64,000 nt of DNA from Hyphomicrobiales bacterium (GCA_900473175.1 UCKM01000019.1:84049-148048); one strand, 5' to 3'; positions 27,157 to 39,127 are shown, numbered from the stretch's first letter. Notes: generated by a model not told the origin, from the sequence alone. Made by a program: numbers and translations.

Positions 27157-27437
27157 CTAATGATAGTCTACAAAATCGACATCAAATGCATTTCCATCCG
27201 ACATCGCAACAGTGATGCGCCAGTTCGCACGCACGGTAACAGCCCATTGGCCCTGGCGATCGCCCCTTCAACGCGTGCAGCTTCAAAGACGGCCCCGATC
27301 CATATTCTGCGGCGTGCCGGCCGAGTCCAGCGCTGCCAGAATGGATGCGATCCGCCCCGCCATTCCGGGGGCAGAAGGCTTGCATCGTCTTGCTCATAAA
27401 GCCGTTTCAGTGCGCGGCTGCGGAACGATTTGATCAT
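27157..27437 (-). pseudogene. higB: HigB family toxin, broken by three frameshifts
   Basis: Reading from ATG 27437, the toxin starts in one frame (MIKSFRSRALKRLYEQDDAS ... PPEWRG). It continues in a second frame (RIASILAALDSA), then a third (RHAAEYGSGPSLKLHALKG), then back to the second (QWAVTVRANWRITVAMSDGN ... VDFVDYH). The last frame stops at TAG 27157-27159, right on the higA ribosome binding site as in intact higBA operons. The shifts lie near 27353-27358, 27317-27322 and 27248-27253. Together the pieces match the whole length of a RelE/HigB-type ribonuclease, so this is a dead toxin, or its sequence is unusually error-rich. Confidence 0.85.
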
Positions 27438-27512
27438 CGGACTGTCTCATGTCGCGCGACAATACACAATCCGATTTGTTATCGATAGACAACTTAAGTA
27501 GCAGAACAGGGA

Positions 27513-29801
27513 TCAAGAAAACTTGCCTGAACGCGGGAAGCCTTTGGGCACCATGCGCCCCGCCGTGGCGCGCGGCCCGACCCATTCGAGCAATTCCAGT
27601 TTGCCGCGGGTGAAGCTGCGGCCAGATGCATCCTGCCATGTCAGCCCCTGCTCCATGGCAAAGATGCGGACGTCGGAGACACCGCCATCCTTGTAGCGCT
27701 GCAGGCGGACGCCCTTGCCCCGGCCAAGCTCCGGCACTTCGGTAAGCGGGAACACCAGCATCTTGCGGTTCTCGCCGATAATCGCGACGCTGTCGCCGGT
27801 GACCGGAATACAGTGCCGTGCCTCGTCCGGCGCTTTTACGTTCATCACCTGCTTGCCCTTGCGGGTATTGGCGATGACGTCGGCCTCGGGAACGACGAAA
27901 CCATTACCGACATGCGACGATAGGAAGAGCTTGCGCTCGGGATTGTGCACGAAAGCCGTGACAATATCCTGATCGTTCTCCATGTCGACGATGATGCGGA
28001 TCGGCTCGCCATGGCCGCGCCCGCCCGGCAGGCTGTTGGCGCCAATCGTGTAGAACTTGCCTCCCGTCGTGAGGACAAGGATGCGATCGGTCGTTTCGGC
28101 GTGAAAGGCAAGCTGGAGCTTGTCGCCTTCCTTGAAGGTCAGTGTGGAGAAATCGGCCAGATGGCCCTTCATCGCCCGCAGCCAACCCTTTTCCGAAACG
28201 ACAACCGTTACCGGTTCCTTTTCGATCATCGCATGGTGAATGTCGGTCAGGTCGTGCTGGGGCGCATCGGCGAATGTGGTGCGGCGTTTGCCGAGCAACG
28301 TATCCGGCGCATATTTCTTCTGCATCTGCGAAATCTGCCAGGCGATGGTCTGCCACTGTTTTGGCTCTGATCCCAGAAGCTGTTCGATCTCGTGCTTCTC
28401 GGCGGTCAAACCGTCGAATTCCTTGCGGATCTCGAACTCCTCGAGCTTGCGCAAGGAACGCAAACGCATATTGAGGATGGCTTCGGCCTGGACGTCCGTG
28501 AGATCGAAACGGCGGATCATCTCCTGCTTCGGCTCGTCTTCCTCGCGGATGATGCGAATGACTTCATCGATGTTGAGGTAAGCAATCAGCATTCCGCCGA
28601 GGATTTCGAGACGGCGCTCGATCTCGCCAAGGCGATGGCGCGAACGGCGGACCAGGACATCCTTGCGGTGTTCGAGCCACTCCTTCAGCACGTCGCGCAA
28701 CGACAGGACGTTGGGCACTTTGCCGTTGGAGAGCACATTCATGTTCAACGGAAAGCGCGTCTCAAGTTCGGTGAGCTTGAACAGCGATTCCATGAGGATA
28801 TCCGGATTGACGCTGCGGCTCTTCGGCTCGAGCACGAGGCGTACATCCTCGGTGGATTCGTCGCGCACATCGTCGAGCAGCGGCAGCTTCTTGGCGATCA
28901 AGAGTTCAGCGATCTTCTCGATCAGGCGCGATTTCTGCACCTGGTAGGGGATTTCGGTGATGACGATGATCCAGGTGCCCCTGCCCTGATCCTCAACCTC
29001 CCAGCGGGCGCGTAGCCGAAACCCGCCACGGCCGGTCTTGTAGGCGTCGAGGATGGCGTCAGGGGTTTCGACAAGGATGCCGCCGGTCGGAAAATCCGGG
29101 CCGCGAACCTTGGTCTTCAGCGGGTCTTCGTCCTCGGCGGTCGACATCAGCTCTTCGACGGTGGCATCCGGATGCTTGATCAAGTGCAATGCGGCGGCAC
29201 AAAGCTCCGAGACGTTATGCGGCGGGATCGAGGTCGCCATCCCGACGGCAATGCCGGATGAACCATTGGCCAGAAGATTGGGAAATGCGCCTGGCAGGAC
29301 GATCGGTTCTTCGTCCTCCTCATTGTAGGTTGGGCGAAAATCGACCGCATCCTCGGTGATGCCTTCGAGAAGCAGCATGGCGACGTCGGTCATCCGCGCT
29401 TCGGTGTAGCGCATGGCCGCCGGGTTATCGCCATCGATATTGCCGAAATTGCCCTGTCCGTCGACCACGGGATAGCGCACGGCAAAGTCTTGCGACAGGC
29501 GCACCAGCGCGTCATAGATCGACTGGTCGCCATGGGGATGAAACTTACCCATCACCTCGCCGACGATACGCGCGCACTTGGCATAGGCCTGGTCGGGCGA
29601 CAGGCGCAGCAGCCGCATCGCGTGCATGATGCGGCGATGGACAGGTTTCAATCCGTCGCGCACGTCCGGCAAGGCGCGGTGCATGATCGTTGAAAGCGCA
29701 TAGGCAAGGTAGCGCTCTTCCAGCGCCGCCTTCAGATCGACCGGCTCGATATTGTTGTCATTGTCGTCGCCATTGTCAGGCGGAATCATGCTTTTTCCCA
29801 T
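27513..29801 (-). CDS. parC: DNA topoisomerase IV subunit A
   Basis: The 762-residue subunit decatenates daughter chromosomes together with ParE (encoded elsewhere). The N-terminal domain shows [20 protein letters not shown] and [20 protein letters not shown]. The catalytic tyrosine is in [13 protein letters not shown] (Tyr about 132). The C-terminal beta-pinwheel domain carries a weak GyrA-box-like region ([10 protein letters not shown]), as expected for ParC rather than GyrA. The ATG at 29801 has no strong ribosome binding site. A second ATG 12 bases inside is possible. Distinguishing ParC from GyrA rests on length and the C-terminal repeats. Confidence 0.93.
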   Translation of the reverse strand: MGKSMIPPDNGDDNDNNIEPVDLKAALEERYLAYALSTIMHRALPDVRDGLKPVHRRIMHAMRLLRLSPDQAYAKCARIVGEVMGKFHPHGDQSIYDALVRLSQDFAVRYPVVDGQGNFGNIDGDNPAAMRYTEARMTDVAMLLLEGITEDAVDFRPTYNEEDEEPIVLPGAFPNLLANGSSGIAVGMATSIPPHNVSELCAAALHLIKHPDATVEELMSTAEDEDPLKTKVRGPDFPTGGILVETPDAILDAYKTGRGGFRLRARWEVEDQGRGTWIIVITEIPYQVQKSRLIEKIAELLIAKKLPLLDDVRDESTEDVRLVLEPKSRSVNPDILMESLFKLTELETRFPLNMNVLSNGKVPNVLSLRDVLKEWLEHRKDVLVRRSRHRLGEIERRLEILGGMLIAYLNIDEVIRIIREEDEPKQEMIRRFDLTDVQAEAILNMRLRSLRKLEEFEIRKEFDGLTAEKHEIEQLLGSEPKQWQTIAWQISQMQKKYAPDTLLGKRRTTFADAPQHDLTDIHHAMIEKEPVTVVVSEKGWLRAMKGHLADFSTLTFKEGDKLQLAFHAETTDRILVLTTGGKFYTIGANSLPGGRGHGEPIRIIVDMENDQDIVTAFVHNPERKLFLSSHVGNGFVVPEADVIANTRKGKQVMNVKAPDEARHCIPVTGDSVAIIGENRKMLVFPLTEVPELGRGKGVRLQRYKDGGVSDVRIFAMEQGLTWQDASGRSFTRGKLELLEWVGPRATAGRMVPKGFPRSGKFS

Positions 29802-30015
29802 GTCAATGGGTTATCAACTCACTGATTCCCGAGCAAGCAATGATTCGCCCAGATCACAGGCAGATGGCTGTCAGTGCGACCTGCCCGGCGACGCCTCTTG
29901 CTTTCACATCTCAAATCTGACTTTCTCGCCATCAAGCGGTATTTTTTGCTGGTTGAGCGTCATAGTTTCGCCGCGCCCGGCAGCTTCGATTAGCTCAAAT
30001 CAAAGGGAAGAAATC

Positions 30016-31215
30016 ATGTCTCCAATCCACCCGCTGAAACCCGGCCTGCGCGTCCTTGGCGCAACCTCCGCACTTATCGTCATTTTTGCCGGTTCAGCCT
30101 ATGCGGTTGACGGCAACGCGGTGGCCGCTCGCCTGAAAGCAGTTTATGCCGAACAGGGCGGCACGGTCGACTATAGCAGCGTCGAGACAAATGGCTCGAC
30201 GGTCGTTCTCAAGGACACGAAAGTTTCGACAGCTGGGGTCAAGGAAAGCTTCAACACCGGCGACGTTACGTTGACCGACGTCAGTGACGTCTCTGGTGGT
30301 GGCTTCAAGATCGGCGCGATGACAATGCCCGACATCAATTTTAGCCCGGAAGGAGAACCGGACAGCAAGATTAGCGTCGACGGCATCCGTCTTGAGGGTA
30401 TTACCCTGCCGGCTGAAGGCGCAACCGAGCCCTTGGCAAAGATCCTGCAATACGAAAAGGCCGAAGTGAAGCATGTCAATGTCAACTCGAAGGGCAAGGA
30501 CATATTCACTGCCGATAATATGACAGCGACGGTCTCACCGCTCACCGAGACAAGTCCCGTGACTTTCACATCCAATGTCGAACGCTTCAAGGCGGATCTG
30601 TCTGACGTCCAGGATCCGAAGACCAAGGATGCGCTGAAAGCGCTTGGCTATGAAACCGTTTCCGGCAAGATCGAGATGAACGGCAGCTGGAATGTGTCCG
30701 ACGGACGTCTCAACATCGAGAAGATGGATTTTGCTGCTGACGATGCCGGTACGCTCGGGCTCAAGCTCGATATTTCAGGCTATACGCTGGACTTCATCAA
30801 AGGCCTGCAGGAAGCCACGAAGAAAATGGATGGCAAGCCTGATGAAGCGCAGAGCATGGCGATGCTCGGTCTGATGCAGCAATTGAGCTTCACCGGCGCA
30901 TCCATCCGCTTCGACGATGACTCGGCGACCTACAAGGCGCTGGACTATGTTGCAAAGCAACAGGGCGCCAAGCGTTCTGCGCTGATCAGCCAGGCCAAGG
31001 TCATCGTGCCGATGGCGGCAGCCCAACTCGGCAATGCGGAGTTTGCGCAATCGCTGGGTACGGCGGTCAATACCTATCTCGACAATCCAAAGACCATCGA
31101 GATCAAGGCCGCGCCGGCAAAGCCGGTGCCCTTCGCCATCATCGCCGCCGGCGGCGTCGCCGATCCGAAATCGCTGATCAAGACACTTGGCGTGACGGTA
31201 AGCGCCAACCAATAA
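30016..31215 (+). CDS. Conserved secreted protein of unknown function
   Basis: The 399-residue precursor starts after AAGGGAAGAAATC with a Sec signal (LRVLGATSALIVIFAGSAYA) cleaved before VDGN. The mature protein is rich in beta strands, with short repeated units such as KISVDGIRLEGITLPAEGAT and FKIGAMTMPDINFSPEGE, then helical segments (GLQEATKKMDGKPDEAQSMA). It ends in GVADPKSLIKTLGVTV. It resembles rhizobial conserved periplasmic proteins of unknown role, and the repeated strand pattern suggests a lipid- or membrane-associated fold. It is monocistronic, with a terminator downstream. Confidence 0.8.
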   Translation: MSPIHPLKPGLRVLGATSALIVIFAGSAYAVDGNAVAARLKAVYAEQGGTVDYSSVETNGSTVVLKDTKVSTAGVKESFNTGDVTLTDVSDVSGGGFKIGAMTMPDINFSPEGEPDSKISVDGIRLEGITLPAEGATEPLAKILQYEKAEVKHVNVNSKGKDIFTADNMTATVSPLTETSPVTFTSNVERFKADLSDVQDPKTKDALKALGYETVSGKIEMNGSWNVSDGRLNIEKMDFAADDAGTLGLKLDISGYTLDFIKGLQEATKKMDGKPDEAQSMAMLGLMQQLSFTGASIRFDDDSATYKALDYVAKQQGAKRSALISQAKVIVPMAAAQLGNAEFAQSLGTAVNTYLDNPKTIEIKAAPAKPVPFAIIAAGGVADPKSLIKTLGVTVSANQ

Positions 31216-31230
31216 CTGGCCTGGAAATGG

Positions 31231-31259
31231 AAAAGCCCGGCATCGCTACCGGGCCTTTT
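31231..31259. terminator. Terminator between the secreted protein gene and aspS
   Basis: AAAAGCCCGG and CCGGGCCTTTTG pair around an eight-base loop, with A and T tracts on both sides. It serves the two convergent genes. Confidence 0.85.
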
Positions 31260-31283
31260 GTTTGAACTGCTTGCGCGCCGTTC

Positions 31284-33074
31284 TTAAACGTCTTTCTTCG
31301 CGGGATTGAGCCTGATGTTCAGGTCGCGAAGCTGCACGGCCGAGACTTCCGAAGGCGCATTCATTAGGAGATCGTAAGCCTGCTGGTTCATCGGGAACAT
31401 GGTGATCTCGCGCAGATTCTTCGCGCCAACGAGCAGCATCACGATCCGGTCGATACCGGCAGCCATACCGCCATGCGGCGGCGCGCCATACTGGAACGCG
31501 CGATAGAGGCCGCCGAAGCGCTCTTCCACCGTCTCGCGCGAATGACCGACAGCTTCGAACGCCTTGACCATGGTTTCCGGCAGATGGTTGCGGATGCCGC
31601 CCGAGGCAATCTCAAAGCCGTTGCAGACCATATCGTACTGGAATGCCTTGATCGTCAGCGGATCCTGGCTTTCCAGCGCATCCATGCCCCCTTGCGGCAT
31701 GGAAAACGGGTTGTGGGCGAAGTCGATCTTCTTCTCTTCATCCAACAATTCGAAGAACGGGAAATCGACGATCCAGCACAGCTTGAACTGGTCGCGGTCG
31801 ACAAGGTTCAGCTCTTCGCCAGCACGGGTGCGTGCGGCGCCAGCAAAGGAGACGAACTTCTTCGGGTCGCCGGCAACGAAGAACACGGCATCGCCCTCGT
31901 CCAGGCCGAGCTGCGTGCGGATCGCTTCGGTGCGTTCCGGACCAATGTTCTTGGCAAGCGGGCCAGCTCCTTCGAGGGCCTCGCCCTCCTTGCGCCAGAA
32001 GATGTAACCAAGGCCGGGTTGGCCCTCGCCCTGCGCCCACGAATTCATGCGGTCGCAGAATGCGCGCGAACCACCGGTCTTGGCCGGAATTGCCCAGATT
32101 TCGACCTTGGGATCGTTGGCGATCATGTTGGCGAAAACCTTGAAGCCTGAACCGGCGAAATGCTCGGTGACGGCCTGCATTTCGATGGGGTTACGCAGGT
32201 CCGGCTTGTCCGTGCCATATTTGCGCATCGCATCGTCATAGGCGATGCGCGGGAATTCCTGGGTTACAGGTTTACCAGCCGCGAATTCCTCGAAGACGCC
32301 GCGCAGGATGGGTTCCATCGTGGACAATACGTCGTTCTGCTCAACAAAGCTCATTTCGATATCGAGCTGGTAGAATTCGCCGGGCAGACGGTCAGCGCGC
32401 GGATCCTCGTCACGGAAGCATGGCGCAATCTGGAAGTAGCGGTCGAAGCCGGACATCATGATCAGCTGCTTGTACTGCTGCGGCGCCTGCGGCAGCGCGT
32501 AGAACTTGCCGGGATGAATGCGGCTCGGCACGAGGAAGTCGCGCGCGCCCTCCGGCGAGGAAGCGGTCAGGATCGGCGTCGAAAACTCTGTAAAACCAAT
32601 CTCGGTCATGCGGCGGCGCATGGCGGAGATGATCTTCGTGCGCGACATGATGTTCTTGTGCAGCGTGTCGCGGCGCAGGTCGAGGAAGCGGTATTTCAGA
32701 CGAATGTCTTCCGGATAGTCGAGTTCGCCGAACACCGGCAGCGGCAGTTCCTTTGCGGCCGAGAGAACCTCGATCTCGCGGGCGAAAACCTCGATCTCGC
32801 CGGTCGGCATATTGGGGTTGATCGTATCGTCGGTGCGCGCCTTGACCTCGCCATCGACGCGGATAACCCATTCGCCGCGCAGGGTTTCCGCCAGTTTGAA
32901 GGCAGGCGAATCCGGGCTAGCCACGATCTGCGTCAGGCCGTAATGGTCGCGGATGTCGATAAAGAGAATTCCGCCGTGATCGCGGACGCGGTGGACCCAG
33001 CCCGAAAGACGAACGGTCGAACCAACGTCCGATTTACGCAAGGCGGCGCAGGTATGGCTGCGGTAACGGTGCAT
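31284..33074 (-). CDS. aspS: Aspartyl-tRNA synthetase, probably non-discriminating (Asp/Asn)
   Basis: The 596-residue class IIb synthetase has an N-terminal anticodon-binding OB fold ([20 protein letters not shown]), motif 2 ([20 protein letters not shown]), the bacterial-type GAD insertion domain, and motif 3 ([20 protein letters not shown]). The OB fold has His in RDHGG where strictly tRNA-Asp-specific enzymes such as that of E. coli have Leu. This marks the class that also charges tRNA-Asn in bacteria with GatCAB. The ATG at 33072-33074 is the only sensible start. Confidence 0.96.
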   Translation of the reverse strand: MHRYRSHTCAALRKSDVGSTVRLSGWVHRVRDHGGILFIDIRDHYGLTQIVASPDSPAFKLAETLRGEWVIRVDGEVKARTDDTINPNMPTGEIEVFAREIEVLSAAKELPLPVFGELDYPEDIRLKYRFLDLRRDTLHKNIMSRTKIISAMRRRMTEIGFTEFSTPILTASSPEGARDFLVPSRIHPGKFYALPQAPQQYKQLIMMSGFDRYFQIAPCFRDEDPRADRLPGEFYQLDIEMSFVEQNDVLSTMEPILRGVFEEFAAGKPVTQEFPRIAYDDAMRKYGTDKPDLRNPIEMQAVTEHFAGSGFKVFANMIANDPKVEIWAIPAKTGGSRAFCDRMNSWAQGEGQPGLGYIFWRKEGEALEGAGPLAKNIGPERTEAIRTQLGLDEGDAVFFVAGDPKKFVSFAGAARTRAGEELNLVDRDQFKLCWIVDFPFFELLDEEKKIDFAHNPFSMPQGGMDALESQDPLTIKAFQYDMVCNGFEIASGGIRNHLPETMVKAFEAVGHSRETVEERFGGLYRAFQYGAPPHGGMAAGIDRIVMLLVGAKNLREITMFPMNQQAYDLLMNAPSEVSAVQLRDLNIRLNPAKKDV

Positions 33075-33228
33075 GATATGTGCCTCTGATATTTATGTGC
33101 TGATTGCCGGTGAGCATGCCCCGGCACAAGCCTAGAATTTGGGCGGACAAGCGCATTTTGACGGTGATTTGTCAAGATGAGGAATCGGGGACGAAGACAA
33201 ACGCATTCTCATTCGCTATAGAAATTTT

Positions 33229-34389
33229 ATGACCATGATTACAACTACCGACCAACTTGAGCAGGCAGTCGCCGCCCTTTCACAATCCGATTTCGTGACA
33301 GTCGATACGGAGTTCATCCGGGAGACCACGTTCTGGCCGGAACTCTGCGTCATTCAGCTCGCCTCGCCTGACCACACCGCGATCGTCGATGCGCTGGCGC
33401 CGGGCCTTGATCTGGCTGCGTTTTTCAAGCTGATGGCGGACGAAAAGATCGTCAAGGTGTTCCATGCCGCCCGGCAGGACATTGAAATCGTCTTTCATCT
33501 CGGCAATCTGATCCCGCATCCGGTGTTTGATACCCAGGTCGCAGCGATGGTCTGCGGCTTCGGCGATGCCATCGCCTACGACCAGCTGGTCCAGCGGATC
33601 GTCGGCACGCAAATCGACAAATCCTCGCGGTTCACCGACTGGCGCCGCCGCCCGCTTTCCGAGAAGCAAATGGACTATGCGCTGGCCGACGTCACGCATC
33701 TGCGTGACATCTACCTGCATTTGAAGAACAGTCTGCAGGAGGAAGGCCGCACCGACTGGGTGCTGGACGAGATGAAAATTCTTACTGCGCGCGAGACGTA
33801 TGACATGCATCCGGACGATGCATGGAAGCGGCTGAAGATGCGACTGCGCAAACCGCAGGAACTCGCCGTGCTACGCAGTGTGGCCGCCTGGCGCGAAAGG
33901 GAAGCGCGTGAGCGCAATGTACCTCGCGGCCGGGTGCTCAAGGACGATGCGATCTATGAGATCGCGCAGCAGCAGCCACGCGATGCCGAGGCGATGTCGC
34001 GCTTGCGCACGATTCCCAAGGGTTGGGAACGTTCCAGCATGGCAACGGGCCTGCTCAATGCCGTCAATCTGGCACTCGACCTGCCCAAGGAAGACATGCC
34101 GCGCCTGCCGAAATCAGTGCAATCGCCGGAGGGCGCTGGCGCCGCGGCCGAACTCCTCAAGGTGCTGTTGCGCCTTGTCACGGAAGAGCACGGCGTTGCA
34201 GCCAAGGTTGTCGCCACGTCCGACGAGATCGACAGGATCGCCGCTGAAGGCGACGTTGAGGACATTGCCGCTTTACAAGGCTGGCGGCGTGAAGTCTTCG
34301 GCGAAAAGGCGCTACAGCTGATCAATGGCGAACTTTGCCTGAAGTTCGAGAACAAGAAGATCCGGGCGGTGCCCTGGCCGGCCGAATAA
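33229..34389 (+). CDS. rnd: Ribonuclease D
   Basis: The 386-residue 3'-5' exoribonuclease trims tRNA precursors. The DEDDy nuclease motifs are complete: FVTVDTEFIRETTFWPEL (Exo I), VFHAARQDIEIVFHLG (Exo II), PVFDTQVAAMVCGFG, and QMDYALADVTHLRDIY with the Exo III Tyr. An HRDC domain follows (LKMRLRKPQELAVLRSVAAW). It has the normal length for alphaproteobacterial enzymes. It is divergent from aspS, with about 150 bases between. Confidence 0.96.
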   Translation: MTMITTTDQLEQAVAALSQSDFVTVDTEFIRETTFWPELCVIQLASPDHTAIVDALAPGLDLAAFFKLMADEKIVKVFHAARQDIEIVFHLGNLIPHPVFDTQVAAMVCGFGDAIAYDQLVQRIVGTQIDKSSRFTDWRRRPLSEKQMDYALADVTHLRDIYLHLKNSLQEEGRTDWVLDEMKILTARETYDMHPDDAWKRLKMRLRKPQELAVLRSVAAWREREARERNVPRGRVLKDDAIYEIAQQQPRDAEAMSRLRTIPKGWERSSMATGLLNAVNLALDLPKEDMPRLPKSVQSPEGAGAAAELLKVLLRLVTEEHGVAAKVVATSDEIDRIAAEGDVEDIAALQGWRREVFGEKALQLINGELCLKFENKKIRAVPWPAE

Positions 34390-34493
34390 CGCCTCAGGCA
34401 GGCGCCTATACCGATAGTTCGGCCGGGATCGAAGCATTGGCGTTAAGTGCGCAGCTACCATCGCCGCATTGATCACCTTCGACGGAACGCAGC

Positions 34494-35414
34494 ATGTCCA
34501 CTGCCACAGCCCCAACCCAGCCGCTCGCCAAAGAGATCGCGCTTCTTGCCATGCTTGCCACGCTGTGGGGCGCCTCCTACACGTTCATCAGGATTGGTGT
34601 CGAAACGATCCCGCCCATCACCTTCATCGCGGCCCGGACGCTGATTGCGGGATTATTGCTTCTGGCCATCATCAAGATGCGCGGCCTCTCACTACCGAGG
34701 GACCCTGTCATCTGGAAACGGTTCCTCATTCAGGCCTGCATCAACAGCGTCATTCCTTTCACGCTGATTGCCTGGGCGGAGGTGACGGTGAATGCCGGAC
34801 TTGCGACGATCCTCAACTCCACGACGCCGATCTTCACGTTCCTGCTGACGGTGCTGATCACCCGGCACGAGCCTGTCACGGCGCGCAAGCTGTTCGGCGT
34901 CGTTGCCGGAGTGGTCGGGATCAGCCTGATCATCGGCCTTGAGGCATTCAACGGCCTCGGCAAGGAATTGATTTCACAAGTAGCGATCGTCGCGGCAACG
35001 ATTTCCTATGCGTGCGCTGCGATCTTCGGGCGCGGATTCAAGGGGCTAGACCCGATGATGCCAGCCGCGGGCTCCTTGCTCAGCGGCGCCGTGCTGCTCA
35101 TTCCATTGAGCCTCGTTGTCGACCAGCCCTGGACCATTCACCCTTCGGCACACTCGATCCTGGCTTTGCTTGGCCTTTCGGTTTTTTCAACGGCCCTCGC
35201 CTTCGTCATCTATTTCAGGCTCATTCATACGCTGGGTTCGGTGAGCACCACGTCGCAGGCTTACCTCAGGGTGCCGATCGGCGTCGGAATCGGCGTGGTC
35301 TTTCTCGGAGAAAGTCTCACATCAACGGCTTGGATCGGTCTCGTATGCGTGATCGCGGGTGTTGCGGCCATGACCTTGCCATCGCGGAAGAAAGCGGCGG
35401 CAGCAGCGGTCTAA
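34494..35414 (+). CDS. EamA/DMT superfamily transporter
   Basis: The 306-residue, ten-helix protein has two EamA repeats: ATLWGASYTFIRIGVETIPP opens the first, and SQVAIVAATISYACAAIFGR opens the second. GVGIGVVFLGESLTSTAWIG is the closing helix pair. The substrate is not predictable. It differs clearly from the EamA protein at 20751 and is not a recent duplicate. It is convergent with ppx, the stops being nine bases apart. Confidence 0.9.
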   Translation: MSTATAPTQPLAKEIALLAMLATLWGASYTFIRIGVETIPPITFIAARTLIAGLLLLAIIKMRGLSLPRDPVIWKRFLIQACINSVIPFTLIAWAEVTVNAGLATILNSTTPIFTFLLTVLITRHEPVTARKLFGVVAGVVGISLIIGLEAFNGLGKELISQVAIVAATISYACAAIFGRGFKGLDPMMPAAGSLLSGAVLLIPLSLVVDQPWTIHPSAHSILALLGLSVFSTALAFVIYFRLIHTLGSVSTTSQAYLRVPIGVGIGVVFLGESLTSTAWIGLVCVIAGVAAMTLPSRKKAAAAAV

Positions 35415-35423
35415 TCGCTGGAG

Positions 35424-36935
35424 TTAAGCGCCTACTGCCATCCTCAAATTCTTGCCTGTGAGCCTGGCGAGCTGCTGCAAGCGGCCCTCCGGAACATCGC
35501 CGATCAGATCGGCCTTGGTCTTGTGGACGACAAGATCGATACCGTCCGACGTCGGCTTCCAGGAGAGACTGGGGACAACGCCGGCCATGGACGCGGAGAA
35601 TGGATAGACGATGCGCATGATCGCCGCCAAAATCCGCGAATATTCGAGCAGGCGCGGACTGGCGATCGCCGCAAGTTCGGGATCCGCCACGCTGTTGGTG
35701 ATGCCCTCGTGCCGGAAAAAGTTGGCAAGGGCGATGTAGGCACGTCCAGGATGATCGATCCCGATAAACGCGGCGTTGGAGATCATGTTCAGCGCCTGGG
35801 AGCCGCGATAATCCGGATGGGCGCGCCAGCTGATGTCGGCAACGAGACAAGCGGCCTTCCGATAACGGCTCTCGTCCTCGGTCTCATCGTAACCAAGCGC
35901 GGCAAAAGCGCTGCCGGTCCATTCAGCAAGTTCGCGCGCATAGGCAGGTGAGCGGGCGCGCAGCACAGCCAGTTCATCGGCAGCTGAAATCAGCGGATCT
36001 TCCGATTGATCGCTCTCCGACAGCAGTGAATAAAGAAACCCCTCCCGCACCCCGAGAGCCGAGAATACGACCTTCGACGGACGCATCAGCTTGATGGTCT
36101 CAAGGAGTGCGATGGCGCCGTAGGAGAGAAGTGCACGGCGGTTCTTCGAAACGTCCTCGATGCCGCGCATGTAATCGAGGTCACCCGCAGCAACGAGCTT
36201 GAGGAAGCGCTGCGCCTCCTCGAACGGGATTTCATAATGGTGCATCACATGGAGCGGATAGTGCGTCGCGCTCATGTGCAGCTTGGCGAGATTTCGCCAT
36301 GTGCCCCCGACGGCGTAGAACGTGCGGCCCTTGCCGTTGGCAAGCAGCTTTGCGGTCGCAAGATACTTCCTGGAGATCGCCACCGCGGCGGTCAGGTCGC
36401 CATCCGACATGTCCTGCAGGCGCAGGCCGCCCAGAGGCAACGTGATGCCATCGCCGATCTTGTGGCCCTTCACATCGACCAGTTCGAGGCTGCCGCCACC
36501 GAGATCGCCGGCAATGCCGTCCGGATCATGAAAACCGGAAATGATGCCGAGCGCCGAGTAATATGCTTCTTCCCTGCCCGACAAGACCCTGATCGGCTCT
36601 TTGAGCAGCGCCTCGGCTTCCTTGATGAACTGCGATCCGTTCTCGGCTTCGCGCGCTGCGGCGGTCGCCAATACGTCAAGCGAAACGGCGCCCGCCTGAT
36701 CGGCGAGCGCGCGGAACCGGCGCAGTGCCCTTAGCGCGCTCTGGACGGCCTTTGCATTAAGCTTGTGAGTCTTCACCAGCCCCTTGCCCAGCCCGCACAG
36801 AATCTTTTCATTGAAAAGAACCGTCGGAGACCGGGTTACGCCTTCGTAAACCACCAGGCGCACGGAGTTCGAACCTATATCGATCACAGCGGCGGGTTGT
36901 CGCCCCTGGACACGTCCTTGTGCAGCCGAGATCAT
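35424..36935 (-). CDS. ppx: Exopolyphosphatase (Ppx/GppA family)
   Basis: The 503-residue enzyme releases phosphate from polyphosphate ends. The actin-like ATPase fold is seen in [20 protein letters not shown], in the second phosphate loop [20 protein letters not shown], and in the conserved [20 protein letters not shown]. The C-terminal region carries an HD-like helical domain. Its start overlaps the ppk1 stop by four bases, so synthesis and breakdown of polyphosphate are encoded together. Confidence 0.94.
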   Translation of the reverse strand: MISAAQGRVQGRQPAAVIDIGSNSVRLVVYEGVTRSPTVLFNEKILCGLGKGLVKTHKLNAKAVQSALRALRRFRALADQAGAVSLDVLATAAAREAENGSQFIKEAEALLKEPIRVLSGREEAYYSALGIISGFHDPDGIAGDLGGGSLELVDVKGHKIGDGITLPLGGLRLQDMSDGDLTAAVAISRKYLATAKLLANGKGRTFYAVGGTWRNLAKLHMSATHYPLHVMHHYEIPFEEAQRFLKLVAAGDLDYMRGIEDVSKNRRALLSYGAIALLETIKLMRPSKVVFSALGVREGFLYSLLSESDQSEDPLISAADELAVLRARSPAYARELAEWTGSAFAALGYDETEDESRYRKAACLVADISWRAHPDYRGSQALNMISNAAFIGIDHPGRAYIALANFFRHEGITNSVADPELAAIASPRLLEYSRILAAIMRIVYPFSASMAGVVPSLSWKPTSDGIDLVVHKTKADLIGDVPEGRLQQLARLTGKNLRMAVGA

Positions 36936-39127
36936 GCAGCCTTGTTTCTTTTCGACCGCTTGCGATGTGCAATCAATCGAGGTGCTGAGGATTTCAGGGA
37001 CTTGCCACGGCCTGACAGGCTGGGATTGGTCATGAAATATTCCTGCGCGTTAAAAGCATCTTCGCCTTCGCCCGGGGCGATCCGGCGTGAGGTTCCGTCT
37101 GCTAGTAACTCGTAACTCTGCTGGTTGTCGAGAAGGTTTGCCAGCATAATCTGTGAAAGAACCTGTTGATGCACAGTTGGATTGGTGATGGGAACCAAAG
37201 TCTCGACGCGGCGGTCGAGATTGCGGGTCATCATGTCGGCCGAGCCGAAATAGACCAGCGCCTTTTCCGATGGCAGTCCTTCGCCATTGCCGAAGCAGAA
37301 GATGCGGCTGTGCTCCAGAAACCGTCCGACGATGGATTTTGCCCGGATGTTATCGGAAAGGCCCGGCACCTGGGGGCGAAGACAGCAAATGCCGCGCACG
37401 ACCAGATCGATCTCGACACCATTTGCACTGGCCTCGTAGAGCGCATCAATGATTTCCGCATCCACGAGTGAGTTCATCTTCATCCAGATCGACGCCGGGC
37501 GACCGGCCTTGGCATGCGCAATCTCCTCGGCAATATGCTGCAGGATGCGCGGCCGCAGCGTGATCGGCGATACGGCAATGCCCATCTCGCCGGAAGGCGG
37601 CGTATAACCGGTGATGTAGTTGAATATCTGCGCGACATCGCGGCCGATCGAGGGCTCGCAGGTGAAGAAAGACAGATCGGTGTAAATCTTCGCGGTGATC
37701 GGGTGATAATTGCCCGTTCCAAGATGCACATAACTGCGTAGGCGGTTTTCCTCGCGGCGCACCACAAGCGACATTTTGGCGTGAGTCTTGAGCTCGATGA
37801 AGCCGAAGACGACTTGCACGCCAGCGCGCTCCAGATCGCGCGCCCAGCGGATATTCGCCTCTTCGTCAAATCGTGCCTTCAGTTCGATCAAGGCGGTGAC
37901 CGACTTGCCAGCCTCGGCCGCATCGATGAGTGCACGCACGATCGGGCTGTCATTCGAGGTGCGGTAGAGCGTCTGCTTGATCGCGACGACATCTGCATCC
38001 GCCGCCGCCTGGCGCAGGAACTGGACCACGACGTCGAAGGATTCATACGGGTGATGAACGATGATGTCCTTTTCGCGAATGGCTGCAAAGCAATCGCCGC
38101 CATGCTCGCGCACGCGCTCCGGGAAACGCGGATTGTACGGCACGAATTTCAGATCGGCGCGGGGAATGCTGACGATCTCGGAAATCGTGTTCAATGCCAG
38201 GAGGCCGTCGAGCACGCTGATGCGATTGTCCGGCAGCCCCAGTTCCGTCGCAACGAAGCTGCGCAGTGATTCCGGCATTTCATCATCGAACTCGATGCGG
38301 ATCACCTGACCACGACGGCGGCGCTTGAGCGCACTTTCAAACAGCCGGACGAGATCTTCGGCCTCTTCCTCGACTTCGATATCACTGTCACGAATGATGC
38401 GAAACGTGCCCGCGCCCTTGACCTCGTAACCCGGAAACAGCCGCCCGGTGAACAGGCCAATCGCATCTTCAAGGGTGAGGAAGCGGAAATGGCCGCTATC
38501 GTCCGGGATCTGGATGAAACGCTTGAGCGCCTGCGGCAGGCGCAGCAAAGCCGTCATGGGGCGATTGTCGGTGCTGCGGCTGAGCAGCATGGCGATGGTG
38601 AAGCCGAGATTTGGGATGAAAGGGAAAGGATGGGCCGGATCGATGGCGAGCGGTGTCAGCACCGGATAGATCGTCTCGAGGAAATGGTCCTCGAGCCAGG
38701 CCTGTTCGGCACTGGTCAGCCGGTCCGGCCTGACGATTTCGATATTCTCCTTGAGCATTTCGGCGCGAAGCTCATTGAGCCGGGCCTGTTGCGCTTCCTG
38801 CAGCCGGCCCACCTCTTCGAGGACGAATTCCAGCTGCTCCTGCGGCGTGCGGCCGTCATCGCTGCGGTCCGAGACGCCGGCGCGCACCTGGCCGGCGAGA
38901 CCCGCAATACGCACCATGAAGAATTCGTCGAGGTTGGCTGCGGAAATCGACAGAAAGCGCAGACGTTCAAGTAGCGGCTGATGCTTGTTCTCTGCTTCCT
39001 CAAGGACACGGCGGTTGAACTGAAGCCAGGAGAATTCGCGATTGACGAAACGATCAACGCTGGCGTGCAGATCCGGCAGGTCGACCTTTTCGACAGGTTC
39101 CGGAATTGCGGGCGACTGTTCGTTCAT
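36932..39127 (-). CDS. ppk1: Polyphosphate kinase 1
   Basis: The 731-residue enzyme makes polyphosphate from ATP and is attached to the inner membrane. The N-terminal head contains [20 protein letters not shown]. The phospho-histidine is in [20 protein letters not shown]. The further catalytic region includes [20 protein letters not shown], and the C-terminal half shows [17 protein letters not shown]. The ATG at 39125-39127 follows GGAGAA. A TTG at 39139 is in frame but less likely. It is first in a two-gene operon with ppx. Confidence 0.96.
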   Translation of the reverse strand: MNEQSPAIPEPVEKVDLPDLHASVDRFVNREFSWLQFNRRVLEEAENKHQPLLERLRFLSISAANLDEFFMVRIAGLAGQVRAGVSDRSDDGRTPQEQLEFVLEEVGRLQEAQQARLNELRAEMLKENIEIVRPDRLTSAEQAWLEDHFLETIYPVLTPLAIDPAHPFPFIPNLGFTIAMLLSRSTDNRPMTALLRLPQALKRFIQIPDDSGHFRFLTLEDAIGLFTGRLFPGYEVKGAGTFRIIRDSDIEVEEEAEDLVRLFESALKRRRRGQVIRIEFDDEMPESLRSFVATELGLPDNRISVLDGLLALNTISEIVSIPRADLKFVPYNPRFPERVREHGGDCFAAIREKDIIVHHPYESFDVVVQFLRQAAADADVVAIKQTLYRTSNDSPIVRALIDAAEAGKSVTALIELKARFDEEANIRWARDLERAGVQVVFGFIELKTHAKMSLVVRREENRLRSYVHLGTGNYHPITAKIYTDLSFFTCEPSIGRDVAQIFNYITGYTPPSGEMGIAVSPITLRPRILQHIAEEIAHAKAGRPASIWMKMNSLVDAEIIDALYEASANGVEIDLVVRGICCLRPQVPGLSDNIRAKSIVGRFLEHSRIFCFGNGEGLPSEKALVYFGSADMMTRNLDRRVETLVPITNPTVHQQVLSQIMLANLLDNQQSYELLADGTSRRIAPGEGEDAFNAQEYFMTNPSLSGRGKSLKSSAPRLIAHRKRSKRNKAA

